Shown piece by piece: positions 1 to 9,403 of a DNA stretch of 64,000 nt. The notes beneath the pieces are model-generated. The model was given only the letters and a program-made list of their open reading frames with translations. It had not been told where the DNA came from and made no database searches. Positions within the stretch are counted from its first letter, which is position 1, and the number at the start of each line of letters is the position of its first letter. The translations under genes were made by a program, and so were the position numbers. This DNA is from Flavobacterium sp. GSB-24 (GTDB lineage: Bacteria; Bacteroidota; Bacteroidia; Flavobacteriales; Flavobacteriaceae): the NCBI RefSeq assembly GCF_027924665.1, contig NZ_AP027043.1, forward strand, positions 5,208,001 to 5,272,000, in the 5' to 3' direction.

Positions 1-265
1 TTTTTTGATGATCTTCGCCTAAATAAAATGTAGTTAAAAAAGAAACCACTAAACCTGTATTGGAATTTACATCTACAGGAACTGGCAGCAAAGAGAATGC
101 TAGTTTTTTTTGATTGTCTTTTTTGATTGTATCATTTTTATCAAAAATTCTATGAATAACATCTAGAATGTCTCGATTTCCCATACTTATACTATCGTTT
201 TGCGCATTACAAAACGAGGCGATTAAGAAAAAAGAGAGTGCTGATACAATTCTTAAACTATTCAC
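1..265 (-). CDS. D15/BamA-like outer-membrane protein, N-terminal part (runs off the window)
   Basis: This partial gene begins at GTG 265 and continues past base 1, so only 88 codons are visible. An in-frame TAA lies directly before the GTG, and the first 22 residues form a clean signal peptide (VNSLRIVSALSFFLIASFCNAQ), which fixes the start. The rest contains a lysine-rich stretch followed by KLAFSLLPVPVDVNSNTG, which resembles the first strand of the C-terminal barrel of D15/BamA/TamA-like surface proteins that lack POTRA domains. A minus-strand promoter is plausible: TAAATTTG at 292-299 with TTG at 322-324. The family call rests on a short stretch and is tentative; export to the outer membrane is better supported. 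Confidence 0.55.
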   Translation of the reverse strand, partial: MNSLRIVSALSFFLIASFCNAQNDSISMGNRDILDVIHRIFDKNDTIKKDNQKKLAFSLLPVPVDVNSNTGLVVSFLTTFYLGEDHQK

Positions 266-406
266 TTACAATATTTTAAAAACACTTCTTACAAATTTAA
301 AACTTTATTAAGAATTATAGTCAAATTTTTAAGTGAATAAAAAAGAATTTTAAAATGAATAGAAAAAGTTACATTTGAATATCTAAACATTTGATTTTAA
401 ACTCCT

Positions 407-961
407 ATGCGTTATCTATTTGTGTACTTTTTACTTTTTTCCCTTTTTTGTTTTTCTCAAAATGATCAACAAAAGCAAGATCTTGTAAAGTCGAATAGAT
501 GGTTTATAGCTGGTCCTGTTAAAGAGAATGAAGAAACAATTAATTCTGTTCGTCTACAAAAAGGAATTGTTTCTGTTACTGCGAAAGATAATCCAAAAGG
601 CGAAATAGAACTGAATGTAATGATCACAGCATCTGAAACGAATGACGGAATTTCTACAAATCTTTCCAGCGAATCAAAGTATGTTGAAATTACGTATCAA
701 TCTACTCAGATTATAAAATTACAAGCCAGAGAAGGAAATCCTGAAGGAACTGGCTGTGTGCACGGCGGTTCTCACCCAAGAGTTAGTCTGCCTGCATCTC
801 CAAACCACTTTAGAACGATAAAAATTCCTTGGTCAAATTTCAAACAAGACGAACTTCCAGATGGAAAAGTTTTAGATATTCACAATTTATGCAAATTCAA
901 CTTTGTAAATTACAATCCAGTTTCTGGAGATATATTACGGATAAAATCGGTCTTTTTTTAG
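407..961 (+). CDS. Secreted beta-rich protein of unknown function
   Basis: The 184-residue product has a signal peptide ending at about residue 18 (FSLFCFSQ). The mature part is rich in beta-forming residues and ends with a segment of the type IKIPWSNFKQDE...LCKFNFVNYNPVSGDILRIKSVFF, reminiscent of the last strands of carbohydrate-binding-like jelly rolls; that is an impression, not an assignment. A -7 box TACATTTG lies at 370-377. The gene is divergent from the D15-like gene and is followed at once by an ACTG/CAGT repeat block. No enzyme motif is visible. Confidence 0.7.
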   Translation: MRYLFVYFLLFSLFCFSQNDQQKQDLVKSNRWFIAGPVKENEETINSVRLQKGIVSVTAKDNPKGEIELNVMITASETNDGISTNLSSESKYVEITYQSTQIIKLQAREGNPEGTGCVHGGSHPRVSLPASPNHFRTIKIPWSNFKQDELPDGKVLDIHNLCKFNFVNYNPVSGDILRIKSVFF

Positions 962-1041
962 TTTTCAGTCACAGTGACAGTTTTCAGTTTTTAACACTGA
1001 ATACTGAGACTGGAAACTGAGACCGAGACTGAGACTGAATA
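961..1041. repeat. ACTG/CAGT word repeat
   Basis: This is a run of short words: TTTTCAGT, CACAGTGACAGT and TTTTCAGT, then their complements ACTGAATACTGAGACTG, GAAACTGAGACC and GAGACTGAGACTG. Forward words lie in the left half and complementary words in the right, so the block can fold on itself. It fills the gap between two convergent genes. Related blocks lie at 20969-21013, 28600-28762 and 63021-63090. Confidence 0.75.
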
Positions 1042-1045
1042 CTAA

Positions 1046-2236
1046 CTAAAGATGCAGCTGAATTTTATATTTGTTCAAGATTTTCATCACGAAAAGCATA
1101 ATCGTAGAAAATACCAAAGACCAAATAATCCCAGGAACTCCCTCTCTAAAATATCCCGGAATAATATGAATATTGAATGCTTTACAGAAATAATAAATAA
1201 CGCCCGGCAAAATATAAATCAATAACGGATTTGCAGCGGCCGGCATAAAAAAGTCACTCCATTTTGTCTGTTTTTTAACTTCCATTAACCAATACAGAAA
1301 GTAAAATAAGATTGTGCAAATTCCTGCTGACAGCATTGTCCAAGATGGAGTTCCGTGTATTTTTGATATCCCGAAATAAGGTCGGAGAGCAAATCCAACG
1401 GTAAAAAACAAAACTATAAAACCAATAACCGGCCAATTCATTTTGTTTTCGATTTTTCGGTCAAAAAACAATAACGAAATAATTATCCCTGCAGAGGCTA
1501 AAGCAGCATGTGTAAGATGACCTGCAATAAAGCTGAGCCATGAAATGTTTTGAACAAATGAATTTTCGGTAAGATTTAAAGAATTCATTACCACGCAAAA
1601 AACTAAAAATCCGATCATTGCCCAAAGATTTCCAGACACCAGCCAATAATAAACCACTGTAAAAAGATATGCCCATCCTATAAGTCCTAAAATTCCCCAC
1701 CATTTTGGAGTCATTCCTCTTTCTCCCGTGTCTTGAATGTACAGAAAGTAAAGTGCAATTAAAACCAAAATTCCACCGTATTGAAGTACATTTTTGAGCC
1801 AGAAAGGAAAATCTCTGGGATATTTATTCCAAATCGGAATTGGCATGGCATACGCCAAAAGTCCCCAAAAAGCAGGTGCAATTATCATTTTAGAAGCATC
1901 ATAACCATATTCGGCATTAACCATAAAAACACCAATAATTATAAGTGCCAAAGCTCGTTTGAAAGTATGGGTCCAAATTGTTTTTGTAGTATCTCCTTTT
2001 AGTAATCTGGCATTAAAAGCAAACGGAATTGACATTCCGACAATAAATAAAAAAGCAGGAAAAACTAAATCTACAAAAGTCATTGCATCTGCATCTGCAG
2101 GCATGTGTTTCATCCATTGAGGAACATTTTGAATACTTGCCAGTTCATTTACAAAAATCATTACAAAAATTGTAATTCCACGCAAAGCATCTATAGAAAT
2201 AATTCTCTGATTAAACAAATTCGTTTTTATTTTCAT
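1046..2236 (-). CDS. HGSNAT/NagX-like membrane acyltransferase (DUF5009 type)
   Basis: The 396-residue polytopic membrane protein opens with RIISIDALRGITIFVMIFVN, the signature of the DUF5009/COG4299 family related to heparan-alpha-glucosaminide N-acetyltransferase. About ten hydrophobic segments follow, including the typical FVDLVFPAFLFIVGMSIPF near residues 54-72. Members are thought to move acetyl groups from cytosolic acetyl-CoA to amino sugars across the inner membrane; the substrate here is unknown. Length fits the family. A TATATTTG box lies at 2262-2269 on the minus strand, though its TTG partner is 24 nt away. The neighbouring capsule locus makes a link to surface glycan acetylation conceivable but unproven. 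Confidence 0.85.
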   Translation of the reverse strand: MKIKTNLFNQRIISIDALRGITIFVMIFVNELASIQNVPQWMKHMPADADAMTFVDLVFPAFLFIVGMSIPFAFNARLLKGDTTKTIWTHTFKRALALIIIGVFMVNAEYGYDASKMIIAPAFWGLLAYAMPIPIWNKYPRDFPFWLKNVLQYGGILVLIALYFLYIQDTGERGMTPKWWGILGLIGWAYLFTVVYYWLVSGNLWAMIGFLVFCVVMNSLNLTENSFVQNISWLSFIAGHLTHAALASAGIIISLLFFDRKIENKMNWPVIGFIVLFFTVGFALRPYFGISKIHGTPSWTMLSAGICTILFYFLYWLMEVKKQTKWSDFFMPAAANPLLIYILPGVIYYFCKAFNIHIIPGYFREGVPGIIWSLVFSTIMLFVMKILNKYKIQLHL

Positions 2237-2346
2237 AATTTTTTACTTTTTTACTAAAAATCAAATATAGTATAATTCTAAAATGTCTTATTACAATTTC
2301 TATGTTAATTTTGTCACTTATAAATTGAGTTACATAGCTTTACCCC

Positions 2347-3084
2347 ATGTTCACATTCTTTAAATCGAAACCTGCATTAAAAGACTTGCTTGACGGCAGT
2401 TTTGTTGACATTCATTCTCACCTTATACCAGGAATTGATGATGGTGCTAAATCTCTTGCGAAATCTATTGAACTTACTAAATCTTTTCAAAAATTAGGAA
2501 TAAGTCAAATTATCACGACACCGCATATCAGTCATTATGTTTGGAATAACTCTTCTGAAATTATACAATCAAAACTTCAGGAAACACAAAATGCATTAGA
2601 AGAAAATCAAATAAAAATACCTTTTAAGGCTGCTGCTGAATATTTTATGGATGATTGGTTTGAAAGGCACTTTAGAACTGAAAAGCTTTTAACTTTAAAA
2701 GATAATTACGTACTGGTAGAAATGTCATACATTAATGCTCCTGTACAGCTTTATAAGATACTTTTTGATTTACAAGTAGCAGGATATATTCCTGTTCTGG
2801 CTCACCCGGAAAGATATTTGTTTTATCATAAAAACTTTAATGAATATGATAAATTAAAAAAGGCGGGGTGTAAATTTCAATTAAACTTACTTTCTGTTGT
2901 TGGGTATTATGGAAGTGAGATTAACAAGACAGCAGAACAGCTTCTAAAAAAGGGAATGTACGATTTTGCAGGAACTGATATACATCATAATAAGCATATC
3001 AGATCTTTTGAACAAAAAGTGAATGTTAGTAGTGTTTCTGTTTTGAAAGAAGTAATTGCAAATAATTCTTTTTTTAAGATTTAA
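2347..3084 (+). CDS. CpsB/YwqE-type PHP-domain tyrosine-protein phosphatase
   Basis: The 245-residue protein carries the metal-binding set of the PHP phosphatase family: DIHSH at residues 21-25, TTPHIS around His60, LAHPERY around His153 and GTDIHH at 209-214. In this family manganese-dependent hydrolysis removes phosphate from tyrosines of BY-kinases such as Wzc, which sets capsule chain length and export. The gene faces the capsule locus tail to tail, with 14 bp between it and the second sugar-phosphate transferase, so it is transcribed apart from its presumed target kinase at 4704-7088. Only a few bases separate the nearest -7-like sequence (TAGCTTTA at 2335-2342) from the ATG, so a very short leader is possible. 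Confidence 0.9.
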   Translation: MFTFFKSKPALKDLLDGSFVDIHSHLIPGIDDGAKSLAKSIELTKSFQKLGISQIITTPHISHYVWNNSSEIIQSKLQETQNALEENQIKIPFKAAAEYFMDDWFERHFRTEKLLTLKDNYVLVEMSYINAPVQLYKILFDLQVAGYIPVLAHPERYLFYHKNFNEYDKLKKAGCKFQLNLLSVVGYYGSEINKTAEQLLKKGMYDFAGTDIHHNKHIRSFEQKVNVSSVSVLKEVIANNSFFKI

Positions 3085-3098
3085 TACTTTTAGAGCTA

Positions 3099-4514
3099 TC
3101 AATAAGCATTTTCTTCGCCTTGAACAATATTCATAATTGTTCTAATTATAATTTTAATATCTAATAACAAACTCCAGTTTTCTATATACCAAATATCGCA
3201 TTCCACTCTATTTTCCATATCAGAGAGCTTTTTTGTTTCTCCTCGATAGCCATTTACTTGGGCCCAACCTGTAATTCCAGGTTTTGCATAATGGCGGACA
3301 GAGTAGTTATCTATTAGTTCCCCATATTCTTTAGCTAGATTGACCATATGAGGCCTTGGTCCAACAACAGACATATTTCCTAAAATAACATTGAAAAATT
3401 GAGGCAGCTCATCAATGCTTGTTTTACGCATAAAGGCCCCAAATTTTGTTATACGTGAATCTCCTTTTCCTGCCTGTTTATCGTGTGCCAAATCATTTAC
3501 GTACATACTTCTAAATTTAAAACATGAAAACGATTTATTGTCACGACCAGAACGATCTTGTCTGAAAAATATTGGCCCTGGTGATTCTAATTTGATAATT
3601 AACATTACTATTGGGAATAGCCAGGGAAAGATTAAAATTATAACGAGTATCGAGAAACAGAGGTCAAATATTTTTTTTATGAGTCTGTTAATTGTTAATT
3701 CTAAAGGTTCAGGACGCAGCATTAAAACAGGTGTATTTTCGTAAAAGGCTACCTCAACCTTACTGGATTTTGTGTACAACTGGAAATCTGGAATAAATTT
3801 AATCCTTACCAAATTTTGCTCACATATTTTTGTCAGCTTATTTATTATTTCAATATTGTCTATATGCAGAGCCACATAAACTTCTTCTACTTTTTCTCTA
3901 ATAATAAACTCTTGTACATCATCGAATCCTCCTGTAATAGGAATAGAATGATTTTCAATTTCATTTTTTTGATCAAAAAAACCTAAAAATTTGTATCCGT
4001 AGGTTAAATTTTTAGCTAATATCTTGCGCATCTTTTCCCCAGTTTCATTAGCCCCTACAATGATGATTTTTTTAAAATTATATCCTTTAGCTCTAATATA
4101 TTTTAAGATCTTCATTAACACATAACGAGAGATCACGAGCAAAGCAAAGAAAAACAGGTAAAAGTACAATAGCCTGAGTCTGGAGATGTCTGTATATTTT
4201 AAAAGAACCACAAAAAAGACTATTAACGCAACATGCATAAAAATCTTTTTAATTGTTCTTCTTAAAATTGATTCGATATATTCTATCCTAATAATTCTAT
4301 GAGAGTCTTTTTGCATCAGTAAAGCTATCCAGATTAGGTTCGCCAATAATGAAATCGTTTTTTCGTCTTTTAAAAAAAGCTTGTCTAAATCTCCAAATCT
4401 CGCCATAGCAGACAGATATATAGCAAAATTTAATAATAAAAGATCCCAGCACACAAATAAGAATTTGGAGTAACGCGAAAAACGATAACGTGATAAGTTT
4501 TGCAAAAAATTCAT
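3099..4514 (-). CDS. Undecaprenyl-phosphate sugar phosphotransferase, copy 2
   Basis: The 471-residue protein has the WcaJ/WbaP-like layout. About five N-terminal membrane segments are followed by a Rossmann-like segment (IIIVGANETGEKMRKIL) and a C-terminal bacterial sugar transferase domain from about residue 275 with FFRQDRSGRDNK, RKTSIDELPQFFNV and GPRPH. It would start repeat-unit synthesis by moving a sugar-1-phosphate from a nucleotide sugar to undecaprenyl phosphate. It is a close paralogue of the gene at 7973-9391 (roughly two thirds identical by eye, same ENAY/KNAY end). Unlike that copy it lies beyond the operon terminator at 4654-4694, so it probably has its own promoter. Confidence 0.92.
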   Translation of the reverse strand: MNFLQNLSRYRFSRYSKFLFVCWDLLLLNFAIYLSAMARFGDLDKLFLKDEKTISLLANLIWIALLMQKDSHRIIRIEYIESILRRTIKKIFMHVALIVFFVVLLKYTDISRLRLLYFYLFFFALLVISRYVLMKILKYIRAKGYNFKKIIIVGANETGEKMRKILAKNLTYGYKFLGFFDQKNEIENHSIPITGGFDDVQEFIIREKVEEVYVALHIDNIEIINKLTKICEQNLVRIKFIPDFQLYTKSSKVEVAFYENTPVLMLRPEPLELTINRLIKKIFDLCFSILVIILIFPWLFPIVMLIIKLESPGPIFFRQDRSGRDNKSFSCFKFRSMYVNDLAHDKQAGKGDSRITKFGAFMRKTSIDELPQFFNVILGNMSVVGPRPHMVNLAKEYGELIDNYSVRHYAKPGITGWAQVNGYRGETKKLSDMENRVECDIWYIENWSLLLDIKIIIRTIMNIVQGEENAY

Positions 4515-4653
4515 CTTCGGCTTATTTCTCTAGATAAGATTTGTTTTTTAGTCTGGATGACGAAAATAGTATTTTAATTATTCTTATATACTATTTTTAA
4601 ATCAATTCTTGTGAAACTTTAGATTAAGGACATATTATACAATGGCTTGGTCA

Positions 4654-4694
4654 TAAAAAAAAACGGCTCAATATATTTGAGCCGTTTTTTTTCT
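4654..4694 (-). terminator. Strong terminator after wzc
   Basis: ACGGCTCAA (4663-4671) pairs with TTGAGCCGT (4677-4685) around a 5-nt loop. A-rich sequence lies on the left and a T-run on the right, so it can act in both directions. It follows the wzc stop on the minus strand and separates the long capsule operon from the second initiating transferase. Confidence 0.9.
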
Positions 4695-4703
4695 TTTATA
4701 AAT

Positions 4704-7088
4704 TTAGCCGATAAGTTTCTTGAAACATCCTGCTTTCGAACTTTTTTCAACATATCCATAACCGTATTTTTGTTGCGGATTTGTATCATTAAGAACAATA
4801 CACATATTTGGAAGTTTTTTGTCTCTAAAAAATCCGTTTGCAATTGATATCATTCTTTTTTCTAAAAATCTGGCTCGCATAATATACACAAAAGTATCAG
4901 CGTTTTTCGCAACCAGTAAAGTGTCTGTTACAAGACTGGATGGAGCAGTGTCAACAATAATATAATCGTATTCTTTTTTTAGTTTTTCGAATAATTGATC
5001 TACTTTTTTATTATCCATTAATAATTCAGCTGGATTTGGAGGAACTACACCTGCCGGCAGTATATAAAAATTTTCATACCCAGTATGTTTTACAATATAT
5101 TGGTCAACATTATGATCATTTGATGATAAATAATTCGTTAGCCCTTCGACAGGAAGATCCATATATTCATTGAGACGTGGACTTCTAATATCCATTCCCA
5201 CAAGTAAAACTCTTTTTTCCAGTAATGCAAAACTTGCTGCTAAATTCGTTGAAACAAATGTTTTTCCCTCAGAAGCAAAGGTTGAAGTTACAAATATCGT
5301 TTTAGCCTTACCTTCTTCTACCTTATTCAACATAAATCCAAGATTGGTTCTGACAATCCGAAGAGCTTCTGCAGAGCTGCTTCTGCTATTGGATTTAATT
5401 AATTCAGAAATATCATTGCAAGAAGGTATTTCGCCAATAAATGGAATTTGTGTTTTTCCTTCCAAATCATTGCTGTTTTTGATTTTGGTATCTAATAAGT
5501 CATTCGCATAAATAATCACAAATGGAACTAGCAACCCTAATAAGACTACCGCTAAATAGATAATTTTTTTCTTCGGGTTAACTGGTGTCTGTTCCGCTTT
5601 TGCGCTATCAATTACTCTTGCATTAGGCTCTGTTGCCGCAAGTGAAATTGCTGTTTCCTCTCTTTTTTGAAGTAAGTATAAATATAATTCTTCCTTTACT
5701 TTCTGCTGTCTTGCTATCCCTCTTAATTGACGTTCCTGAACTGGAATTTTAGCAATTTTATTGTTTAAAATTCCTTCTTGATTTCTAATGTTTTTATTTT
5801 GAATCTCGAGATTGGACTGGATTCGATTTAAACTAGCCGTAACACTTGATTTCAAAGAATTAATTTGCTGGTCTAATTTAATTACAGACGGGTTGTCAGT
5901 TGTTGCCGATTTTAAAATCCTGTTTCTGTCTAATACCAGTTGATTGTAGGCGCTAATTAAACCTCCTGCATCTCCTTTATCAGTAATAATATTCGAAGGA
6001 AGTAAGTCTGAATTAGTACTGTTTTTCATAAAACCTAACAATGAAGAAATGACATTTAGTTGAATTTCAGTTTCTACTCCCTTTTTATCATATTCATTTG
6101 ATCCTTCGATAAATAGCTTAGCTTCAGAATTTATATCTGTTAATCTATTCGTTTTTTTAAATCCTTCTACGTTTTGTTCTACACCATCAAGTTCTTTTGT
6201 TATCAAAGAAAGTCTGTTTGAAATAAACTCAGAGGTGTTTTCTGATATTAGATTTTTATCCTCAGCAGCATCTTCAGTATAAATCTTAATCAAATTATCT
6301 AAAAATGCTTCTGCCCTATTTGCCACCGGATCTGTAATTGAAACCTCTACAATACTACTTGTTTTACTTATAGGATCAATTTTGAGTCTTTTTTTAAAAT
6401 CTTCTGCAACCTCATCGAATGGTTTGATTTGAATAGAAATAGATTCAAATTGATCAGTTTTGTTGTTGTCAGACAATTGTGCTTTATCAATAATTAAAGT
6501 ACCAATCTTTGTTGGTATTTTTTCTCCGTATTTAAACTCTTTTTTAGATGTTAAAATAAAATTGACATTTGCTTCATTTTCTATTTCATTCTTCAATAAA
6601 AAAGTTCCAGAACTTAACAAATTACATTTTAGTATAATTTTAGTGTCATCAAATAATTCTGTTCTATTTATAAAATTGACACTTATTGGCGCATCTTGAT
6701 AGATATCTTGGTCTACTATATTTCTTTCAGCAAATAATGAAATATTAAGATTTAATTTTTTAATTGTCTTTTCTATTAGGCTTCTTGATTTTAAAATTTC
6801 AATTTCATTATCTACATTACTTTTCATGCTTCCACCAAGGCCGATATCTGAAAAGGCTGATAATTCTGAAAGTATGCCTCCTTTTTTCTCATCTTTAACC
6901 AATACGGTTGTGTGCGCTTCATATGTTCTTGTTGCATAACATAAATATGTAAAAGCTCCAACTAAACCAATAATAATGCTAAATAAAAACCAATGCCAAT
7001 GAACTAAGTATTTTTCCAACTGTTCTCTAAAGTTGTCATCTTCAATTTCATCATCGATAAAATCGTTGTAATAATCTCTTTTTTGCAT
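4704..7088 (-). CDS. wzc: Wzc-type polysaccharide co-polymerase and tyrosine autokinase
   Basis: The 794-residue protein has a Wzz-like N-terminal part with a membrane segment near residues 32-53, a long coiled-coil periplasmic region, a second membrane segment near 505-525 and a cytoplasmic BY-kinase. Visible kinase motifs are the Walker A with SEGKT near residue 607, the A-prime LLVGMDIRSPRLNEY and the Walker B YIIVDTAPSS. The C-terminal tail is short, with a QQKYGYGY cluster as likely autophosphorylation sites. With Wza it controls chain length and export. It lies 6 bp after wza and is the last gene of the main operon. The phosphatase at 2347-3084 is its likely antagonist. Confidence 0.95.
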   Translation of the reverse strand: MQKRDYYNDFIDDEIEDDNFREQLEKYLVHWHWFLFSIIIGLVGAFTYLCYATRTYEAHTTVLVKDEKKGGILSELSAFSDIGLGGSMKSNVDNEIEILKSRSLIEKTIKKLNLNISLFAERNIVDQDIYQDAPISVNFINRTELFDDTKIILKCNLLSSGTFLLKNEIENEANVNFILTSKKEFKYGEKIPTKIGTLIIDKAQLSDNNKTDQFESISIQIKPFDEVAEDFKKRLKIDPISKTSSIVEVSITDPVANRAEAFLDNLIKIYTEDAAEDKNLISENTSEFISNRLSLITKELDGVEQNVEGFKKTNRLTDINSEAKLFIEGSNEYDKKGVETEIQLNVISSLLGFMKNSTNSDLLPSNIITDKGDAGGLISAYNQLVLDRNRILKSATTDNPSVIKLDQQINSLKSSVTASLNRIQSNLEIQNKNIRNQEGILNNKIAKIPVQERQLRGIARQQKVKEELYLYLLQKREETAISLAATEPNARVIDSAKAEQTPVNPKKKIIYLAVVLLGLLVPFVIIYANDLLDTKIKNSNDLEGKTQIPFIGEIPSCNDISELIKSNSRSSSAEALRIVRTNLGFMLNKVEEGKAKTIFVTSTFASEGKTFVSTNLAASFALLEKRVLLVGMDIRSPRLNEYMDLPVEGLTNYLSSNDHNVDQYIVKHTGYENFYILPAGVVPPNPAELLMDNKKVDQLFEKLKKEYDYIIVDTAPSSLVTDTLLVAKNADTFVYIMRARFLEKRMISIANGFFRDKKLPNMCIVLNDTNPQQKYGYGYVEKSSKAGCFKKLIG

Positions 7089-7094
7089 TTGTTT

Positions 7095-7886
7095 TTATTT
7101 AAAAATTAAAACTGCTAGGGAAACTAAAATAGAAACAGCGGATATAATTACAGAAGTATTGGGACCAACTGCAGATGAATTGACTTTTGTTCTATTTGGT
7201 TCAACATAAACAATATCGTTTTGAGCCAAATAATAAAGAGGCGAATTCATAAAGTCAGCTTTTGTTATATCAACTCTATTGTATGTTTTTACACCATTTG
7301 TTTCTCTAATAACAAGAATATTGTCCCTTTTACCATAAATTGTTAAATCTTTTGCCATGCTTAAAGCTTCTATTAATGTAATTCTTTCGGAAGCTACATT
7401 ATAAGTCCCTGGTAAATTGACTTCACCCTGCAGCGAAACCTTAAAATTTGTTATACGAAGATTTATAATTGGTTTCTTAATATAATTACCAATCTTATTT
7501 TGCAATAATTGAAGGGCTTCTGTACGTGTAAGTCCTCCTATTTTAATACTTCCGACGATTGGAAATTCAATATTGCCTTTAGAATCCACCAAATAAGTCT
7601 GAACTGTTTCTTGGCCTCGGGTCACATCAAGTTTGTTATTATTAGAAATACTGTACGTTTTTAAATTAAAAGGTAAAGCTGCTTCAGGATCATCAGCAGA
7701 GACGATAATCATAAGTAAATCGTCTGGCTGAATTTTAACTTCATATGAGTTTTCATTTTGCTTTGTTTCCAATGAATCAATATTTTGATAATATATTAGA
7801 TCTTTTTTTGAAGCACAGGAAAAAAGAATAAGTATGATTGACAAGAAACTGATGTTTCTCATCAAAAAATTAATTTTAGATTTCAT
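7095..7886 (-). CDS. wza: Wza-like polysaccharide export lipoprotein
   Basis: The 263-residue lipoprotein has a signal sequence ending at Cys24 (ILFSCASK). It is followed by a Poly_export domain (KIQPDDLLMIIVSADDPEA, residues about 51-69) and a SLBB-like segment (VSLQGEVNLPGTYNV). A hydrophobic helix closes the C-terminus (SVIISAVSILVSLAVLIFK), as is common in Bacteroidota members. It should form the outer-membrane exit channel for the capsule with Wzc as inner-membrane partner, whose gene follows 6 bp downstream. An 86-bp gap separates it from the upstream transferase gene. Confidence 0.92.
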   Translation of the reverse strand: MKSKINFLMRNISFLSIILILFSCASKKDLIYYQNIDSLETKQNENSYEVKIQPDDLLMIIVSADDPEAALPFNLKTYSISNNNKLDVTRGQETVQTYLVDSKGNIEFPIVGSIKIGGLTRTEALQLLQNKIGNYIKKPIINLRITNFKVSLQGEVNLPGTYNVASERITLIEALSMAKDLTIYGKRDNILVIRETNGVKTYNRVDITKADFMNSPLYYLAQNDIVYVEPNRTKVNSSAVGPNTSVIISAVSILVSLAVLIFK

Positions 7887-7972
7887 TAAACTTGATTTTA
7901 AAAAAATTATAGGACAGGAATAGTCTAAATTATTCTGCTAGGATTATATTTTGAATCTATAGAAGTACTAAA

Positions 7973-9391
7973 TCAGTACGCATTTTTTTCTCCATGAAAT
8001 ACATTGAGAACTGTTTTTATGATGATTTTTATATCTAAGAGCAAGCTCCAATTTTCTATGTACCAAATATCAAACTCTACTCTGTTTTCCATGTCGACCA
8101 GTTCTTTTGTTTCACCACGATAACCATTTACCTGTGCCCATCCTGTAATTCCAGGTTTTGCATAGTGACGAACCAAATAATTGTTAATTAATTCCTTATA
8201 CGCTTGGGTGTGATATAACATGTGTGGTCTTGGCCCGACAACTGACATATTACCAAACAGAACATTAAAAAATTGAGGCAGTTCATCAATACTTGTCTTT
8301 CTCATAAAAGCACCAAATCTTGTAACACGTTTGTCCCCTTTCTCGGCTTGTTTTTTATGGGAACCTTCATTTACACGCATGCTTCTAAACTTTAAACATG
8401 AAAATGGTTTATTATCTCTTCCTGATCTTTCTTGTTTAAAAAAAACTGGTCCTGGAGATTCGATTTTTATAATTAGCATCAAAATAGGAAACAGCCAAGG
8501 AAATAGTAGAACTATAACCAAAAAGGAAAAACACAGATCAAAAATCTTTTTTGTGATTCGATTTAATGAATTTTCCAAAGGTTCTCTTCTTGACATTAAA
8601 ACAGGTGTGTTTTCATAAAAAGAGATTTCAACTCGACTAGATTTAGTGTACAATTGAAAGTCTGGAATAAATTTAATTCGTACCATATGCTGTTCGCATA
8701 TTTGAATTAATTTATTAATTATCTCAATATCATTAATATGAAGTGTGATGTACATTTCATCAACCTGATGCTTACTAATAAAGTTTTGAACATCTTCAAA
8801 TCCTCCTATAAGGTTTTTAGAAATTGCATCGGAAATATTTTCCTTTTCATCAAAAAAACCCAGAAACCTATAACCGTAAGTTAAATTTTTAGCCAGTATT
8901 TTGCGAATGCGATTTCCAGTTTCATTGGCTCCTACAATGATAACGTTTCTGAAATTATAGCCTTTCATTCTGATATATTTTAAAACTTTCATCGAAAAAA
9001 TTCTGGAAAGCATTAAAAATGAAAAGAAAAAAATATAAAAATAAAGCAGTTGAAATCTCGAAATATCGGAGTAATCTAAAAAGACAACAAAAATGGCAAC
9101 AATTGATCCATGAACAATAACTTTTTTTATTGTTCTTGATAATATAGATTCAATCGTTTCGACTCTGATAATTCTATAGGAATCTTTATATAATAAAAGC
9201 CCAAGCCAAATTAAATTTTCTAATAACGATATTGTTTGTACTTCCTTTAAAAAAAGCCTATCCAGACTTTCAAATTTTATTAATCCTGAAATAATTACTG
9301 CGGTATTAAGCAATATCACATCCCACAATATGAACAGTATTTGGAAATATCTTGAAAACTTATATTTTGATAATTGCTCTAAAATTTTCAT
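7973..9391 (-). CDS. Undecaprenyl-phosphate sugar phosphotransferase, copy 1
   Basis: The 472-residue initiating transferase has the same architecture as the copy at 3099-4514: N-terminal membrane helices, a nucleotide-binding-like middle (VIIVGANETGNRIRKIL) and a C-terminal sugar-transferase domain with FFKQERSGRDNK, RKTSIDELPQFFNV and GPRPH. This copy is inside the capsule operon, 12 bp after the WecG-like gene, so it is the more likely initiating enzyme for this polysaccharide. Differences between copies concentrate in the loop around residues 185-200 and after GPRPH, regions that could bear on donor specificity, but I cannot infer the sugar. Confidence 0.93.
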   Translation of the reverse strand: MKILEQLSKYKFSRYFQILFILWDVILLNTAVIISGLIKFESLDRLFLKEVQTISLLENLIWLGLLLYKDSYRIIRVETIESILSRTIKKVIVHGSIVAIFVVFLDYSDISRFQLLYFYIFFFSFLMLSRIFSMKVLKYIRMKGYNFRNVIIVGANETGNRIRKILAKNLTYGYRFLGFFDEKENISDAISKNLIGGFEDVQNFISKHQVDEMYITLHINDIEIINKLIQICEQHMVRIKFIPDFQLYTKSSRVEISFYENTPVLMSRREPLENSLNRITKKIFDLCFSFLVIVLLFPWLFPILMLIIKIESPGPVFFKQERSGRDNKPFSCLKFRSMRVNEGSHKKQAEKGDKRVTRFGAFMRKTSIDELPQFFNVLFGNMSVVGPRPHMLYHTQAYKELINNYLVRHYAKPGITGWAQVNGYRGETKELVDMENRVEFDIWYIENWSLLLDIKIIIKTVLNVFHGEKNAY

Positions 9392-9403
9392 GATAAAAAA
9401 TTT

